DNA from: Centroberyx gerrardi
Taxonomy: Eukaryota; Chordata; Actinopteri; Beryciformes; Berycidae
Length of the DNA stretch: 64,000 nucleotides
Direction of reading: 5' to 3'
Assembly: GCF_048128805.1 (NCBI RefSeq)
Contig: NC_135998.1
Coordinates: 29,680,992 to 29,744,991 of the forward strand
Positions 46,601-58,560 of the stretch are shown here, piece after piece (the first letter of the stretch is position 1; the number at the start of each line of letters is the position of its first letter). The notes below the pieces were generated by a model. It was given only the letters and a program-made list of their open reading frames with translations, did not search any database and was not told the DNA's origin. Made by a program: the position numbers and the translations under genes.

Positions 46601-48830
46601 ATCAGTGTCTATTAAAGATACTTCTTCAATTAGACTACAGACTTAAACTTAGACTACTACTACTATTTACACTTCTTCAATTCAGAAAGCTTGCCATTTT
46701 TTCGATGTCTGAGTTGGTTGTTATACAGTGTGTAAGTATTGTCCTTCTCAAATAACACGTGTGGAAGCGTGTTGACATGGTAGACGACGCACCTGAAGCA
46801 AGCAGTGGCCGCAGCGGCGCTGTCGGAGGGATTTGGTGGTGGGGGGTATCATGTCCTGCTGCTCCTCGGCCACACCCAGGGTGAACTGGTACGACAAGAG
46901 ACAGAAACAGAATACATATGTTTGTTTATGCATGTGCTTGTATGTAATGTAGATTTCCCCCGCCATCACCCCATCATCTCCCTCGCAGCCACCAATACCT
47001 AGCAGCATCATTCAAAAAGGCTCTTAAAAACTCTCAAAAACGTACTTGGACTGCTGTGATACAGTGATGTATGGAGATAAATATAAAGCTAAACCTTCTG
47101 ATGATCATAAGAACACACACACGCTGGCATGTTATAATAAATCACGTTGTATAAGCAGTGCGTCTATGTATGTATGTAATATGTTTTAAGCTGTTTGCAA
47201 ACACTTGCTAATGTTAACTAACTAGACAAGTAGCCTAACTTTACTGTATTTTCCATAGAAGATATTGCGTATTACTGTATTACGAATTCCAGACCACTTA
47301 CAATGAATGACAGCTCGTAACGTTCCTCATTAGTTCAAAATTATTTGTTTTGAATAACAGCAACCAAAATGTTATGCATATAACATATTGTGGCCTGAAT
47401 AAAGATTCATTCTCTGTGGTTCCGCGCATTTATAAAATTAATGGGTAACACTTTATTTTCCGGGTCCACAACTTCCTAATAATTTCCTATGTAAATTTTC
47501 CTTCTTTCCAGGAAACTTCCTAGGAAATTAACCGTTCCTTTCTAGGAAATTATTAGGAAATTCCAGACCCAGAAAACAAAGTGTTACCAATACATGAATT
47601 TGAATAAATTTATGAAAAACAGCAAACTCCAGACAGGTGAAATGAAGACAGAGCTAGAGGGAGCAGAGCAACAGCTACCACCACAGTACCATGGTAACCA
47701 AGCAATGTCCTCCTTGGCTAACTCACACATGTAGGCAGAGGGAAGTGACAGGCGGGACAGTGCAGAGGAGGAGGCAAGAAACAGAAAGACACTTTGAAAT
47801 GTTTCTGGAGGTTGCTATTATATTGCTCTTCTTAAATCCCCCCCCCCCCCAAAAAAAACAAAAAAAAACTTAAGTATCCATTTCCAGAAGCAAGTCCCTT
47901 CCGCTGGTTTACAGATGTACTGACTATGCAAAAGGGGGATAAATCCAGTGCATGCAACACCTGCATTGCAACACAATACATCTGCAATGCACTGATGCAG
48001 CAGTTAACAGATACTGGCATTTGAAATGAACTGTCAGGGAGCCACTGCTTTGAGAGATTCAATGTGAACAAGGCATAAGGGGCGATAGGTTGTTGTGTGT
48101 TTGCTGAAAACAGAAATAAATTGGTTGTAATAATTATGAGTTCGTATGATAAAAGTGACTGAAAGACTATAAATTAAATCTTAAAACACACCATTCCAGT
48201 TAAGCAACCTGTCACCCAACCCTAGTCGTATCATTACAGTACAAAAAAAAAATGAATGGTACCTACAAATCTGAAAAAGGAATAGGAAAAGTATACAGCA
48301 GAAGCACGGCTCACCTGTAAATCGCTGTCATCGGACAAGATGAAGCCGGGGTCCATGAGGGAAACGGCGAAATACAGCAGCACCGACACCAGCACCAGCA
48401 AGACGAAGAGCACCGGCTGGACAAGCCTGCCCGTCTCCTCCTGCTTCCTCAGGTCTGCGTCCACACAGAGAGACAACCGGTTTAACACAATATCTGATGA
48501 AAAGCTAGACCTAGATCAGGCCCAGACTCAAGTTTTAGTAAGTCATACTCATGTCATGTAAATGTAAATACAGTGTATTTGAAGAAAAACTAATTGCACT
48601 GTAGCTTTCTTACTCAGGCATAAAACACTAATGTTATATGGAAACACATCTTATTGCTTATTTTAGACCTGTTACATATGCTATATCATTTTATATGGTA
48701 GAATAATAATGTATAATTGTGGGACAGGCTTACCTGTGTCATGTAGGAAGAGTATTAAGGTTATGACCCATGTCAGAATAACATGAGCTGTTCTCACCAG
48801 AAACCCTGAGCCAAACACATTTTTGAACAT
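43656..48830 (-). CDS. zdhhc12: Palmitoyltransferase ZDHHC12
   Basis: Five exons: 48830-48734, 48454-48315, 46885-46793, 44951-44782, 43971-43656. They give 272 codons (271 residues; human 267), all in phase with GT-AG borders. The protein is a four-pass membrane enzyme that transfers palmitate to cysteines of target proteins, mainly at the Golgi. It has a first membrane segment in [13 protein letters not shown] and a second in [17 protein letters not shown], followed by the MDPGF (DPG) motif. The zinc-binding cysteine-rich domain runs from CGHC to the catalytic DHHC at 130-133 within [19 protein letters not shown]. Two more membrane segments follow, then the NTTTWEF (TTxE) motif. The start [17 protein letters not shown] matches the family N-terminus. 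An ER/Golgi location is family knowledge, not seen in the sequence. Tail to tail with pkn3 and in tandem with uap1l1. Confidence 0.95.
44270..44440. repeat. CAAGTC-rich interspersed repeat
   Basis: Many spaced CAAGTC or GAGTC hexamers (for example GACTCAAGTCCAAGTC near 44407) occur in about 170 bp of zdhhc12 intron 4. The ends are not defined. It resembles parts of fish DNA-transposon remnants, but I cannot name a family. Confidence 0.4.
45100..46005 (+). mobile_element. Tc1-like transposon remnant with decayed transposase
   Basis: The sequence after 45292 reads [20 protein letters not shown] and RTVVNLPRN, the DNA-binding part of Tc1 transposase. Later pieces read [10 protein letters not shown] (about 45610-45640) and EWPRQSPDL (about 45817-45843), from the DDE catalytic core. 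The pieces lie in order on the plus strand but in different frames with stops, so it is a pseudogene. A SINE has split it at 45151-45291. The 3' side near 45975-46005 still resembles a Tc1 terminal segment. It lies in zdhhc12 intron 3. Confidence 0.8.
45151..45291 (-). mobile_element. tRNA-derived SINE nested in the Tc1-like remnant
   Basis: Read on the minus strand it begins GGTGTCCTGGTGGCTCAGTG (A-box region) and has the B box GGGTTTGAATC. It ends TATCAAATAAAAGGCAAATTG with an A/T-rich tail. AGCCATTTCT is duplicated exactly on both sides (45141-45150 and 45292-45301). Removing it would restore a continuous Tc1-like reading (SGAISKALG), which proves insertion order. Confidence 0.9.
46140..46182. 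repeat. Perfect 20-bp inverted repeat with 3-bp loop
   Basis: CCTCCTGTAACACGTAACAT and its exact reverse complement are separated by ATG. It lies in zdhhc12 intron 3, just after the Tc1 remnant. No duplication or known ends were seen. Confidence 0.9.
47444..47588. mobile_element. 145-bp foldback element with GGTAACACTTT ends
   Basis: GGTAACACTTTATTTTCCGG at the left and AAAACAAAGTGTTACC at the right are inverted repeats. AGGAAATT-type repeats fill the interior and are themselves inverted. The target duplication is not resolved. It is in zdhhc12 intron 2. Confidence 0.65.
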
Positions 48831-50181
48831 GGTCCTCCTAGCATTTTAGAGCATCCATCGCAATCTTCAGATGGATTCAGCTCCACTTTGACATGAGGAC
48901 TGCCGAGCTGAAGTGTCGCCAATGAGAAATGACATGTAGCTAGCAGGAAAAGACTTGTTGGACGCTAGTGCTTCATTATTACTGAGTATCCAGTAAGATA
49001 GCTTTATCAAAGAATTAACACATTATAGTGCGACCGTAAGAAACCGTTCGCGTTTGCCTGCAGCATTTACAGCGTTTGTTGTTGACTCCGCGATAGCCTG
49101 TAACGGTTAACTGCAACGGCGACTGAGCCAATACATCGAACTAACTGTGCTTCAAAAAGCAAAATAAATGCATTTCTGCTTCTTATGTCGGACGACATAT
49201 GAGGCTGACTGCGAGGCGGCAGTTTAAACGATAGACAAGCCGTCGATCCGCTTCCTTTTAATACATTTGTTTATTGTTGTCGTTTCTTTACATTCTCACC
49301 TGTGATTGGCCAGCAGCTGTCACGTGACGAGTCAGAATAGGGTGGCCGGTAGGGACATTTCATGCTACCGCGCGATGGACAAAACGGGAACGCTTATTTG
49401 GGGCATTTTCCTGCAAATACTGTTCTGGTAACTGCTTGACCTTTGGTCACCACTATAATGTCGCCCTTATAACGACAGGGCTATACTGTACTTCACTGAC
49501 TGATTTTGATTCTGTTCATACCTCTAAAGGTATATTTGACTAAAAAAAGTCTTCTTCATTGAAATTACTATACTATGACACCACCTACTTTTACATACTT
49601 TACACTAGAAAGTCCATTAAACTCTCATTTTGTCTTCTTCTACTTCTACACTTTTTTTAAATTATGGTACTAGTTATTGAATAAGACATGTGCTCAACAA
49701 CTAATGTTACCTTGGCCAATCATGGCTCACTGTTCTGCAGAAATATATATATTTTTTAAAAATCACTCAAGAAACACCCAATTACCTTAAGTGCATTTAT
49801 TTCGAAAACATTATGAAACTTTATTTTATTTTATAGATTATTCTTATCCTGAGACATTTGAAAAGAAACTCTTGGGAAAATCTAGGACCTTTAACCTTAA
49901 AGACATACAGGGAATTCAAGGCAGTAAAGGGATACAGTGAATGGAATTTTTGCTTATATGTGGAATAAAAAACTAATCACAAATTTCCATTCACGTTTTG
50001 ATTGTAGACTGTAATTCCTTGCTTGTCCCTGATTTGTTTCTCATTGATCACAAGGTTTACAGCTCCTCCTCAGCAAAATGCCAATTTATGAGGTGCATAA
50101 AAATGGCAGTTTCACATCATTATCCATTATACTGGAATCTATGCTGGCATCACATAACGTATTCAATTTATCAGAGAAATG
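48831..50181. other. zdhhc12 promoter side and uap1l1 3' UTR
   Basis: 48831-49400 should hold the zdhhc12 5' UTR and promoter and is richer in CpG (for example near 49060-49260 and 49370). Minus-strand AATAAA signals at 49801-49796 and near 49825-49820 suit the uap1l1 3' end, giving a 3' UTR of about 0.4 kb. I recognise no other gene here. Confidence 0.5.
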
Positions 50182-53127
50182 TTACAGATCCTGCAGTTCC
50201 TTTGCCCTTTTCTCATCCAGAAGGAAGGGGGTTGGTAAAGTCTTCCCCGTCAGCAGCGGCTCCAGGCCCTGACAGAGGAAACGAGACAGAGGTTAAATCA
50301 CAGCACCTTACCATGTGAGCTGGGAAAGGATAACCTATAAATAAATAAATAAAATACTGAAGAAGACGGCAGCTAATCAACGTTCCAATTTTGAATGCAA
50401 CCTCAGAAAACTTAAAACCAACTTGATTTTTTTATTAAAGTCGTGATCCCTAACTGCAGTAAAGATTGCCCCAGTTGAAACTCTGTATCGTTTTTTTTTC
50501 CCCTCACTCTGAACTTTATTGTATGAGCTTTTGATACAAGGACCGACAGTACTTGACCTTCTTCACACGGCGGCCATTTTGAACACTCAGGGTAAGAAAC
50601 TCGAGGAAGAGCAAGTACAGTCCGCTCTGCGCTGCTGTTGTGAACCCAGATACATCACACATTTAGTGTTTCCCCACTGAAAAACATATTATAAACAAAT
50701 CTATCTCAAGAATCAGAGGGATATCGGTTCACATTTTAATATATTTGGCCCATTATCGCTAGCAGAGTGTAGCCTAGATAGCTAGTTAGTAGCTTGCTAA
50801 CTAAGCTTGCTAACTATCTGCCTGCTAAATTCAGGCAGTTGTTGTCGTCGTTGTTCCCGATGTTGCTAGCTGGTAACTGTTCTGTCTATCTGAAGTCCTC
50901 ACTTAGGCGTTGAAATAATGCTAGATTTATGCCAATCTTCCAGGTAGTTTCCCACCCTGAGTGTTGAAAATGGCCACCGTGTGAACACATTAGACAGGAA
51001 AAGAAGAAAAGCTATCTCCCATCTAGACATTCAAATCTTCTAGAAACTTTTGAAAATAACCAAAATGTATCCTATAATATGGTCAAATAAATTCTGGCTT
51101 GTATCAATAAGCACAACAAGCTCCCCACAATCAGGCGTAAACAATCCTTTCTCTAATACTAAGGAACTGTGGGCTTTTTCATGTTCTCACCTCTCCAAAG
51201 TAGGAGACCAGCGGGGAAATCTCACACTGTGCTGGAGGACCGTCCTGCCCAGTCACCCTGTCAAAAAACACATTTTGAGATGAACTGTCAGCCTCACATG
51301 AATCTCTCAAAAGTGTTATTTTACAGAGGGATCTGTAGCAGCTGCCAATGTAATACACTACGAAACCAAACCTCTTAATTTTATCCCTGAAATTACCTTA
51401 ATTTCTCATAAACATGAATTATCCATTAAAAATAACATAGCTTTCAAAAAGTAAGGTTAGTATCATGGGTTTATAAGGGATTTATTCATGGGTTGATTCA
51501 CAGAGACACTAGAAATTAAGGGATTTTTCATGCCTTTTGTGCAGGTTATTAATGAGTTATTAATGGAAAGTGCTTGTCTCCCTGAATTTTTCATTAAATA
51601 AGAAAGTAAGGAGTCAAAAATTAAGGGGTGTTTAAGGAGGTTTTGATGGGGTTTCCTCCATTAATAACCCCCTTAATTAATTTTAAGGGGATTTTGCATG
51701 AATTAAGGAAATTAATGTAAATGTAAAGTTATTTGAAGGGATTACTTGTTTGTAGAGATAACTGCAGGATAATGTAATAACTTGTCACAATGTAATAAAA
51801 TGTCCCTCTAAGTGGGTTGAAAATGCAATAAATAGCCAGATTATCACTCCATATAAACTAATAATAAATCAAAGTTTCCTCCAACCTGTTCCCCTGTCCA
51901 TCCAGCAGTGTGGCCCCAGCGGCCCGGGCCCAGCGGCAGTGCTGAGCCAGCAGGGAGTGCCTGGCTGTTGTTGGGGTGTCCAGCGCTGCCCCGTCTGCAT
52001 TCTTAAGGGGGGAAAACTCGTCCTCCCTCACCACCTCAAAGACCACAAAGTGTCTTCCAGAGACAGATGGAAACACCAGAGATTTAGCAAGTGAGGTACA
52101 GACACAGTATCATAATCATTATATCAATCAGTCATCAAATATAAAATAATCATCAATACCTTGAGAATGGAAAAACGTCAAAAACAAATTTTTCCATCTT
52201 GATGCCGTTAGGCTTGGTAGGTTTCACTTGATTGCCACATCTGTCCACAAAGGGAACTTTCTTGAGTGCTACATGTTGCTTCAGTTGGCCTTCAAATTTC
52301 CTAAGAGATGAAAACAGTTAGTGGGAAACCAAAAGCAGTCTGTGCATCAGTAAGCATTGTCAAATCATTTAAGACTGTATGATTCAGGGGGTCAAGACGA
52401 ACACAGAGTGAAATGAATTCTTTCCTCATTGGGAGAGAGAACCCCATGCATCAAACTGGCTTTGTACATGAAGGTGAATAAATCATTATTATGTGTGAGC
52501 AGGCACAAGGTGGGGCAGCTAGAGGAGGCTAAGAATTGGGGAAAGTGATTGGACATAAGCCAGCAACCCCCAGTCCCACCAGACAGTCAGTCCAGCTCAG
52601 ACCAATACTCCATCACTCTGTACAGCTCATACTGTGCTGTGTGAGGATGAAGATGAGGAATCAATAAATAAATAAATGCAATAACAAATAAATAAAACAT
52701 GAATGAATTAATAAATCAAGATAAATAATAATAAATAAAAATGTTAGGTGTTTATTCATTCATTGATTTATTTTTTTAATTATGTATTCATTTACAAATT
52801 TCTATAAATATCCCCACATTTATTTTACCATTTATTAATTCATTTATTCATTGATTTATTGTTATTGCATTTATTTATTTATTCATTGATTAATTCATTC
52901 ATTTATTATTTTATTTGTCATTGCATTTATTTATTGATTCATTAATTGATTCCTTAATATGACAGGCCTGGCCCTCCATACCTCAGCTCCTGGCATTAAT
53001 ATTTGACATAGTTAGGCTCACTGTTGGCTATTACAAATTGGTGTTTTACTGTTGATCGTTTTGTAGGTGTCATGGGTCTAACTGAATAAATTAACTGTGA
53101 TTGGAGGATCCCACTTGACCCCCCCCC

Positions 53128-53175
<48 letters not shown>

Positions 53176-56110
53176 ATCAAATCTTGTGTACTATTAAATG
53201 ACTGCAGGCAAGAACTTGATGGCCATATGGTAAAATCCATTTGGGGGTGTGAGAAAAATAATGAAAACATGTAAGTCCTACTTGAAAAAGAGGCAAAATT
53301 ACTGGCGTCATGGTTATGAGGCATTGGTTCTATTTTATCCCCTCACTCAAACTAGCTAAATTTTAAATCTCCCATCTTTTCCCTGACAGTAGTCCACAGG
53401 TCCCATCCTATGCTGTCAGATGTATCTCTCCACAGGCTCTTACTGTGCCACCTCCAGCAGAAACGCCCTGGTGAAGAAGTGGTTGCAGATGTTCCCGGCG
53501 CTGAACACCAGCTCTCCCCCCGGTCCTCTACGCTCGGCCGTCTCCGGCTGGATCTCGCTGTACTCCACCACCTGCTGGACCCCGCCCACCCTGCAGACCA
53601 CGCCCACCGGCTCTGTGGGGTACGCCTTCTCCACCACCTGACCCGAGACACAGTACAGTATGTCCAGTCAACCCAGATGGGAACCTGGTGTAGGATCTAG
53701 ATCTACAGCTGAAGGCTACGGTCAAGACAGAGGCGTACCTTGGCTCCGCAGTCAGCCCCTTTGCTCACGCAGAATCCAATGAAGGCGGGGTCGGCCATTT
53801 TGACCAGGATGTTGTCCACACAGTACACATGGAGATACTCCACACCCCTCTTCTCCATGTCCTGCAGCACCTTGTTGTCCACCAGAGCTCGGTACAGACC
53901 GCCGTTGCCATCTGACAAAGAGTGCAGTGTTTTGGGAGAAGTAGGTTATGACCTCAAACTATCTTGAACTTTGCTATTTTTTACTTCTGTACTACAAATA
54001 TTTGAACTTCTTTTTCTTGTTGGATTAATGAAAGAGGTATTTCGAGAGGTGCAGACAGAATTCCCAACCCGTAAGTATTAGTATGTGGACAGCCTCCCAA
54101 AATATCTAACTCATAAAGTAATTGTTTTTAGAGATGGGGAAAAATGTATTCAGTCCAAATCACATTTTCCAAGCAAGTGATGAGCTGGAAGTCCGCAAAC
54201 CGAACCGTTTCTAGATATATGTAAATGCCCATCAAAGAGCACAGCAGTGGCATTACGTGAAAGCAAAGTATTCGCGATTTGAATTATGAATTATGTTAAT
54301 GATCCACCTACCCGGGGCCATGGCCAGCTTCCCTTTACTCTGCAGGATGACCTTTCCATCAAAGGTCACCGCTGGGATCATCCTCTGCTCGAACATGACG
54401 ATGTTTGATGGCTCCAGACCAAAGTAGCGATTCTCCTTGAAGAACTTCTCAGTGGGATCCAGCGTGAACTCACTAGTCATGATGTACCTAATGGGAGAAA
54501 AATTGCAATGATAGAGACACAGTTCAGACACAAATAGGTTTTGAAGTTGAAGTTTTTATCACTTTGAGGAGGATCCACACTAATCTTACCAAGGGACGGT
54601 GCATTTTGAGCCACGCTTCAAATCTGCCAGCGCCTGTATTTTGTGGATGCGCTCTGCCTGGATCTGATACAAGGTTTTGCTGCTTGGGAGCCCGACGTCG
54701 TACATCCCTTTGGGATACTGCACACCCAGACGGGTCCCCTGGCCCCCGGCCAAGAGCAGCACTCCGACTCGATTCTCTGAGATTTGCAAAAGCCCTGTAA
54801 AAAGAGCGGTAACACATAATGACTTGAGGACAACTTGTGTGCTATTGATTTGAATCACAGCCTCTAAACTTCAGGACAACCTGCCTGAGGAAATGCAACA
54901 AGCGAACTATCTTGAGATACAACTGAAAACTACATTTTTATAAACTTGCATGTCATTTTTTCATTTTCTTTTAAAAATGTAATCTTATTTTATTATTATT
55001 ATTTTACTGATTTTCTCTTATCAGTCTACTCACATTCAACCTATGCATCTATATCTTTGTGTTTCTTCTTTTTTTCTAGTTAGGGTGCACGAAATATGGG
55101 TTCGAGAGGGAGGGTGGGATTGTTATGTATAAAAAAAATATAAAAAAAATAAAAGTGGATGTTTATGTATTTATCTTTTCATGTATATCTGTTTTCAAAT
55201 CCCTAATAAAAACACAATAAAAAAAATAAAAATAAAAATAAAAACTTGCATGTCACAATTAACTTGTTATTGCTCTCATTATACTATGGTAGGCTACAAT
55301 TGTTTTGTTGAGTGACCTTAATGAGCTGTGGGCCTTAATGGAGCCAGCAGCACCTTTTATTATAGCTGACTGTATAATAATGTTTGTTACTTGATGATGA
55401 TGATGATTATTATTTTATTATTTCAGTCCTTTACATGGCTACTGGGGCTAAGTACATCAAATCAATTATGGGTTATAAGTGAGAGACAAGAGTTAGACCA
55501 ATAAGTAGGAAATCTGCTTTATCATCAGTTTCCTCTTCCATACCATTCTGAAAGGCAAACTAGTTGAAGATCTCATCCTTAAGGCTTGTCCATGATGTTA
55601 TTCATCTGACTCCACTCGCAGAGAACTCCCATCCTTTTCATACTTTCCCTACTTTTTAAAACAGTTATATTCCTCCTCAGTTTGACCAGTTTAAGCTGAA
55701 ACCACACTACAGCAGTACAGACTAAAACTTAGAAATTGACACATTTCTCACAGTTGTATCAGTTCATTACTTCAGCCGAACTATGGGGATTTTCCACACA
55801 CACTTGCACAACAGCGACATCGAAACTCACCTTCATTCTCCCAGTCGGCCAAGGTGTTTTTGTCACTTCTCCGCACGCTACCGATGAACTCCTGCGGGAC
55901 CGGCTCTATGTGTCGGTCCAGGCTGGCGGCCGGGGACGCTGCAGCCTGTGCGGCACCTTCACAGTGATCTTTTAATCCCTTTAGGTCCATCTGAGACAAC
56001 TCCAGAAGAAAACTACCCTTCTCCTCTTCGGAAAGCTCGGGCCAAAACTGCAGGAGGTGAGACTGTCCTGCGCTTTCTAAACACAACTTCGCCTCCTCCA
56101 AGGAAAGCAT
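50182..56110 (-). CDS. uap1l1: UDP-N-acetylhexosamine pyrophosphorylase-like protein 1
   Basis: Nine exons: 56110-55831, 54794-54590, 54487-54312, 53911-53739, 53637-53444, 52300-52160, 52053-51886, 51257-51191, 50268-50182. They total 497 codons (496 residues; human about 507), with all phases consistent. The family joins UTP with N-acetylhexosamine 1-phosphate to give UDP-HexNAc in the cytosol. UAP1L1 itself is a paralogue of UAP1 whose activity is less well settled. The nucleotide-binding loop [10 protein letters not shown] is at about 108-117, followed by [12 protein letters not shown]. Then come [69 protein letters not shown] and [13 protein letters not shown], all core sites of the fold. 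The start [16 protein letters not shown] suits the family N-terminal helices. UAP1L1 is chosen over UAP1 on residues such as [13 protein letters not shown] and [10 protein letters not shown]. Confidence 0.93.
50562..50985. mobile_element. 424-bp element with 39-bp inverted ends
   Basis: TTCACACGGCGGCCATTTTG at the left and AAAATGGCCACCGTGTGAA at the right belong to inverted repeats that run about 39 bp inward (through ACACTCAGGGT), with roughly four mismatches. The middle has repeats of GCTAACTA type. No target duplication could be read. It is in the last uap1l1 intron. Confidence 0.7.
52656..52952. repeat. AT-rich foldback made of AATAAAT repeats
   Basis: The left half is rich in AATAAATAAATGCAATAA and the right half in TTATTGCATTTATTTATT, so the 297 bp can fold on itself. 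It is inside the uap1l1 intron between 52300 and 53444. It may be an expanded simple repeat or a decayed element. Confidence 0.6.
53119..53174. repeat. 26-base C run followed by (AC)15
   Basis: A C homopolymer (53119-53144) runs straight into an AC dinucleotide repeat (53145-53174). It is a microsatellite in a uap1l1 intron. The length of the C run may not be exact in the assembly. Confidence 0.9.
54956..55241 (+). mobile_element. 5'-truncated LINE-like retrocopy with 14-bp duplication
   Basis: The 14-bp sequence AAACTTGCATGTCA flanks the segment exactly (54942-54955 and 55242-55255). The segment ends in AATAAAAACAC and a long A-rich (AAAAT)n tail. Before the tail a GAGAGGGAGGGTGGGATTG block resembles the 3' UTR of L1-like LINEs. 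It has no coding part. It is in uap1l1 intron 1, antisense to the gene. Confidence 0.8.
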
Positions 56111-57298
56111 TTTGCCTTCTGGTCCAAAGCAAATCCAAAAAGCAAATTAAAACATGCACATGTATGCGACTTCCTTATCCCAGACTGTAGTGAGGATAGC
56201 GGTAGTGTATAGGAAATGACTACACCTTTTTCATGAGCAACTCGTGACCGCGGCTAGGATCCAAACAAGGATGTCTTGTGATGAATTACTACTCAAATAG
56301 CAAATAAGGGTACACAGCTGCCAAAGCAAATATTGCAGAAATTTGCATAGGCCTAATGAATGCTGCAGCATAGCAAAAACGCCTAAGGCTACATAAATGC
56401 TACAAAAAATCGATCAGCTCATATCTGGATTATTTGCAAAAACTATGCTTGGAGGACTTCCTCTCTTAGACCGGACTACCTACAAAAAAAGCTGTGGGCT
56501 GACTCAGCTTCTTCCATATTCCATAATCAGCTGATTGTGTATCGCCTGCAGTCCCTGTACTGCTGGGCAGAAAACGTGGAAGTATCCAGAAGGCCCACAA
56601 GGTGCTGTAGACGTTACACAGCGATAATATCTAGTTTTACGCGATATATCCAAACATATTTGTTTTCTTCAGTCCCTTGCAGATCAGAAACTGTGTTTTA
56701 TTCATGATAATCTGCTGACGACACGGCGAGGAACTTTCATGTCTCAGTTTTGAGCCGAGCTGCCAAGGGAGCGTCTGCAAAGTGCACACACTGAGAAACA
56801 TGAAAATGTATCTTTAAATCTCTCATGCTCTTTATTTCTCTTCTGGACACATTTTTGCTACAACAACTTACAGTTAGCCTACTAGCTACTACTACTAGCC
56901 TACTAGCCTTATTTATAGCACTTGTCTAAAAGAAATGTTTACAAAGTGCTTTACATACTGTACAATGAACACAAAAAAAGACAGTGATGTAGAAAGTGCC
57001 ACAATTAAAAAAAAAAAGTGGGATAAAAAAAATATGTAAAATGAAAACAAGAAAAAAGAAAAAGGACAAAACACCACCAGCCGGCATAACCACACCTGCC
57101 ACATCCACCGTCCACACCCCAACCCAAGGGCGTGCCCCCCACAATTCACTACACCCACGCCAAGCCGCTGGCTCGAAACCCACCGTGACAAAGCCTTAAC
57201 CTCGCACACCAGGCACCCACCACGCATCCAACTGACAACAGCCCCCACAGACGACACAGAACAAAACATAGCACACCCACACCACCACAGTGACCTGC

Positions 57299-57550
57299 CA
57301 CAACCAGTGCAGCACCAGTGGTCCCACAACCAGTGATCCCACAACCAGTGCAGCACCAGTGATCCCACATCCAGTGCAGCACCAGTGATCCCACAACCAG
57401 TGATCCCACATCCAGTGCAGCACCAGTGATTGCCACATCCAGTGCAGCACCAGTGATCCCACAACCAGTGATCCCACATCCAGTGCAGCACCAGTGATTG
57501 CCACATCCAGTGCAGCACCAGTAATTGCCACATCCAGTGCAGCACCAGTG
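57299..57550. repeat. Minisatellite of CCAGTG units
   Basis: About 250 bp consist of two interleaved units. One is near 26 bp (CCAGTGCAGCACCAGTGATCCCACA-type, written here in parts). The other is a 15-bp piece (CAACCAGTGATCCCA). Variants have ATTGCCA in place of ATCCCA. It makes long open frames on the minus strand rich in LHWMW, which are repeat artefacts. It lies between uap1l1 and slc25a25. Confidence 0.85.
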
Positions 57551-58419
57551 ACCGCACTGCAGGGCTATGCCACTGACAACCGACAATTGCAGGAGCACCA
57601 CAATCTCACTACAGTGCTCACAGAAGACCTTCGAGCCAGAGACCCTCACTACCACTAACAAACGCCCCTATAGTCCATGCACCGAACCATAACATCGGCA
57701 GAGGAAGTCAACCAAGCACAAGGCCAGCATCTGACGTGGAGAGTGCAATACACCCCGTCAGGACAGGCCAGGGTAGGCAACACTATTCACAGGCAACACT
57801 GACGCACCAAACCACGAGGAACACGAGCCCGGCACCAGGGCAAACACAGCGAATGTGACCCGCACGATGCTACAACTAGCTTTTCTAGTGCTTTGAATAA
57901 CACGGTAACCTCAAAGAAAATTGGATATTGAAGCCTTGTGACGAGAGAGCATCCAAAAGTGGAAAAAATTAAAAATTGAAAAAGAAATAGGTTAGATGTT
58001 GCCTGATAACATGGATGACATGGATGGTGTGCTGCTAGGTAATGCCTCATCTACGCTCCTGTCCCCTACCCCACTCTAGCTTCTTCAGTATTGAGGTCCA
58101 CACCTGCCAATATAAACAACCTAATTTATATTCTGGGACACCCGTCAACTCATACTCTCACCACTGATTTGGTTGGAAGGTTTGTTCTTTTATCTGCCAT
58201 GGTTTTATTACTTAATATGTTTTTACAGAAACGTCTTGTGTCTGGCTGATGCTGTCCCACATTGAAGCAACTTCCCCAGTTTTCTTTCACTTCCACCAAA
58301 CCAAGCTATCAGGTTGTGGTAGCGGTGGAGCTTTTGTTCACTAAAATTGCTTCAATTGCTCTCCTATCTGCTTTAGTGCTTATTTCTCTTTTGAAGGATT
58401 GCAGTTTTAGGTGACTGCC

Positions 58420-58560
58420 TCAACTGAACCAGCTCTGATCCTGACAGCAAATCACCGGCGGGATCCCTCAGGGCTCAATACTAGGTCTTCTCCTTTTGGG
58501 GCCGCTCCCAAGCCCCATTGGTGTTTATGACGTCCTTCTTTGTTTTTAGATGTGAAGCTC
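58420..58560 (+). mobile_element. LINE reverse-transcriptase fragment (GIPQGS motif)
   Basis: One frame reads QITGGIPQGSILGLLLLGPL, the conserved reverse-transcriptase block 4 of non-LTR elements (consensus GxPQGSxLGPLLF). The bases before and after do not stay open and the catalytic FxDD block is not seen, so it is a short dead piece. It looks most like the Rex1/CR1/L2 group. Confidence 0.7.

Noticed and set aside
57300-57560. A proline/valine-rich repetitive protein from the minisatellite on the plus strand
   Set aside because: Unit lengths are not all multiples of three, and every frame meets TGA within a few units.
56913-57661. Long minus-strand frames rich in LHWMW and CCTGCG
   Set aside because: They are produced by the minisatellite; the repeated unit is open in several frames and looks like no protein.
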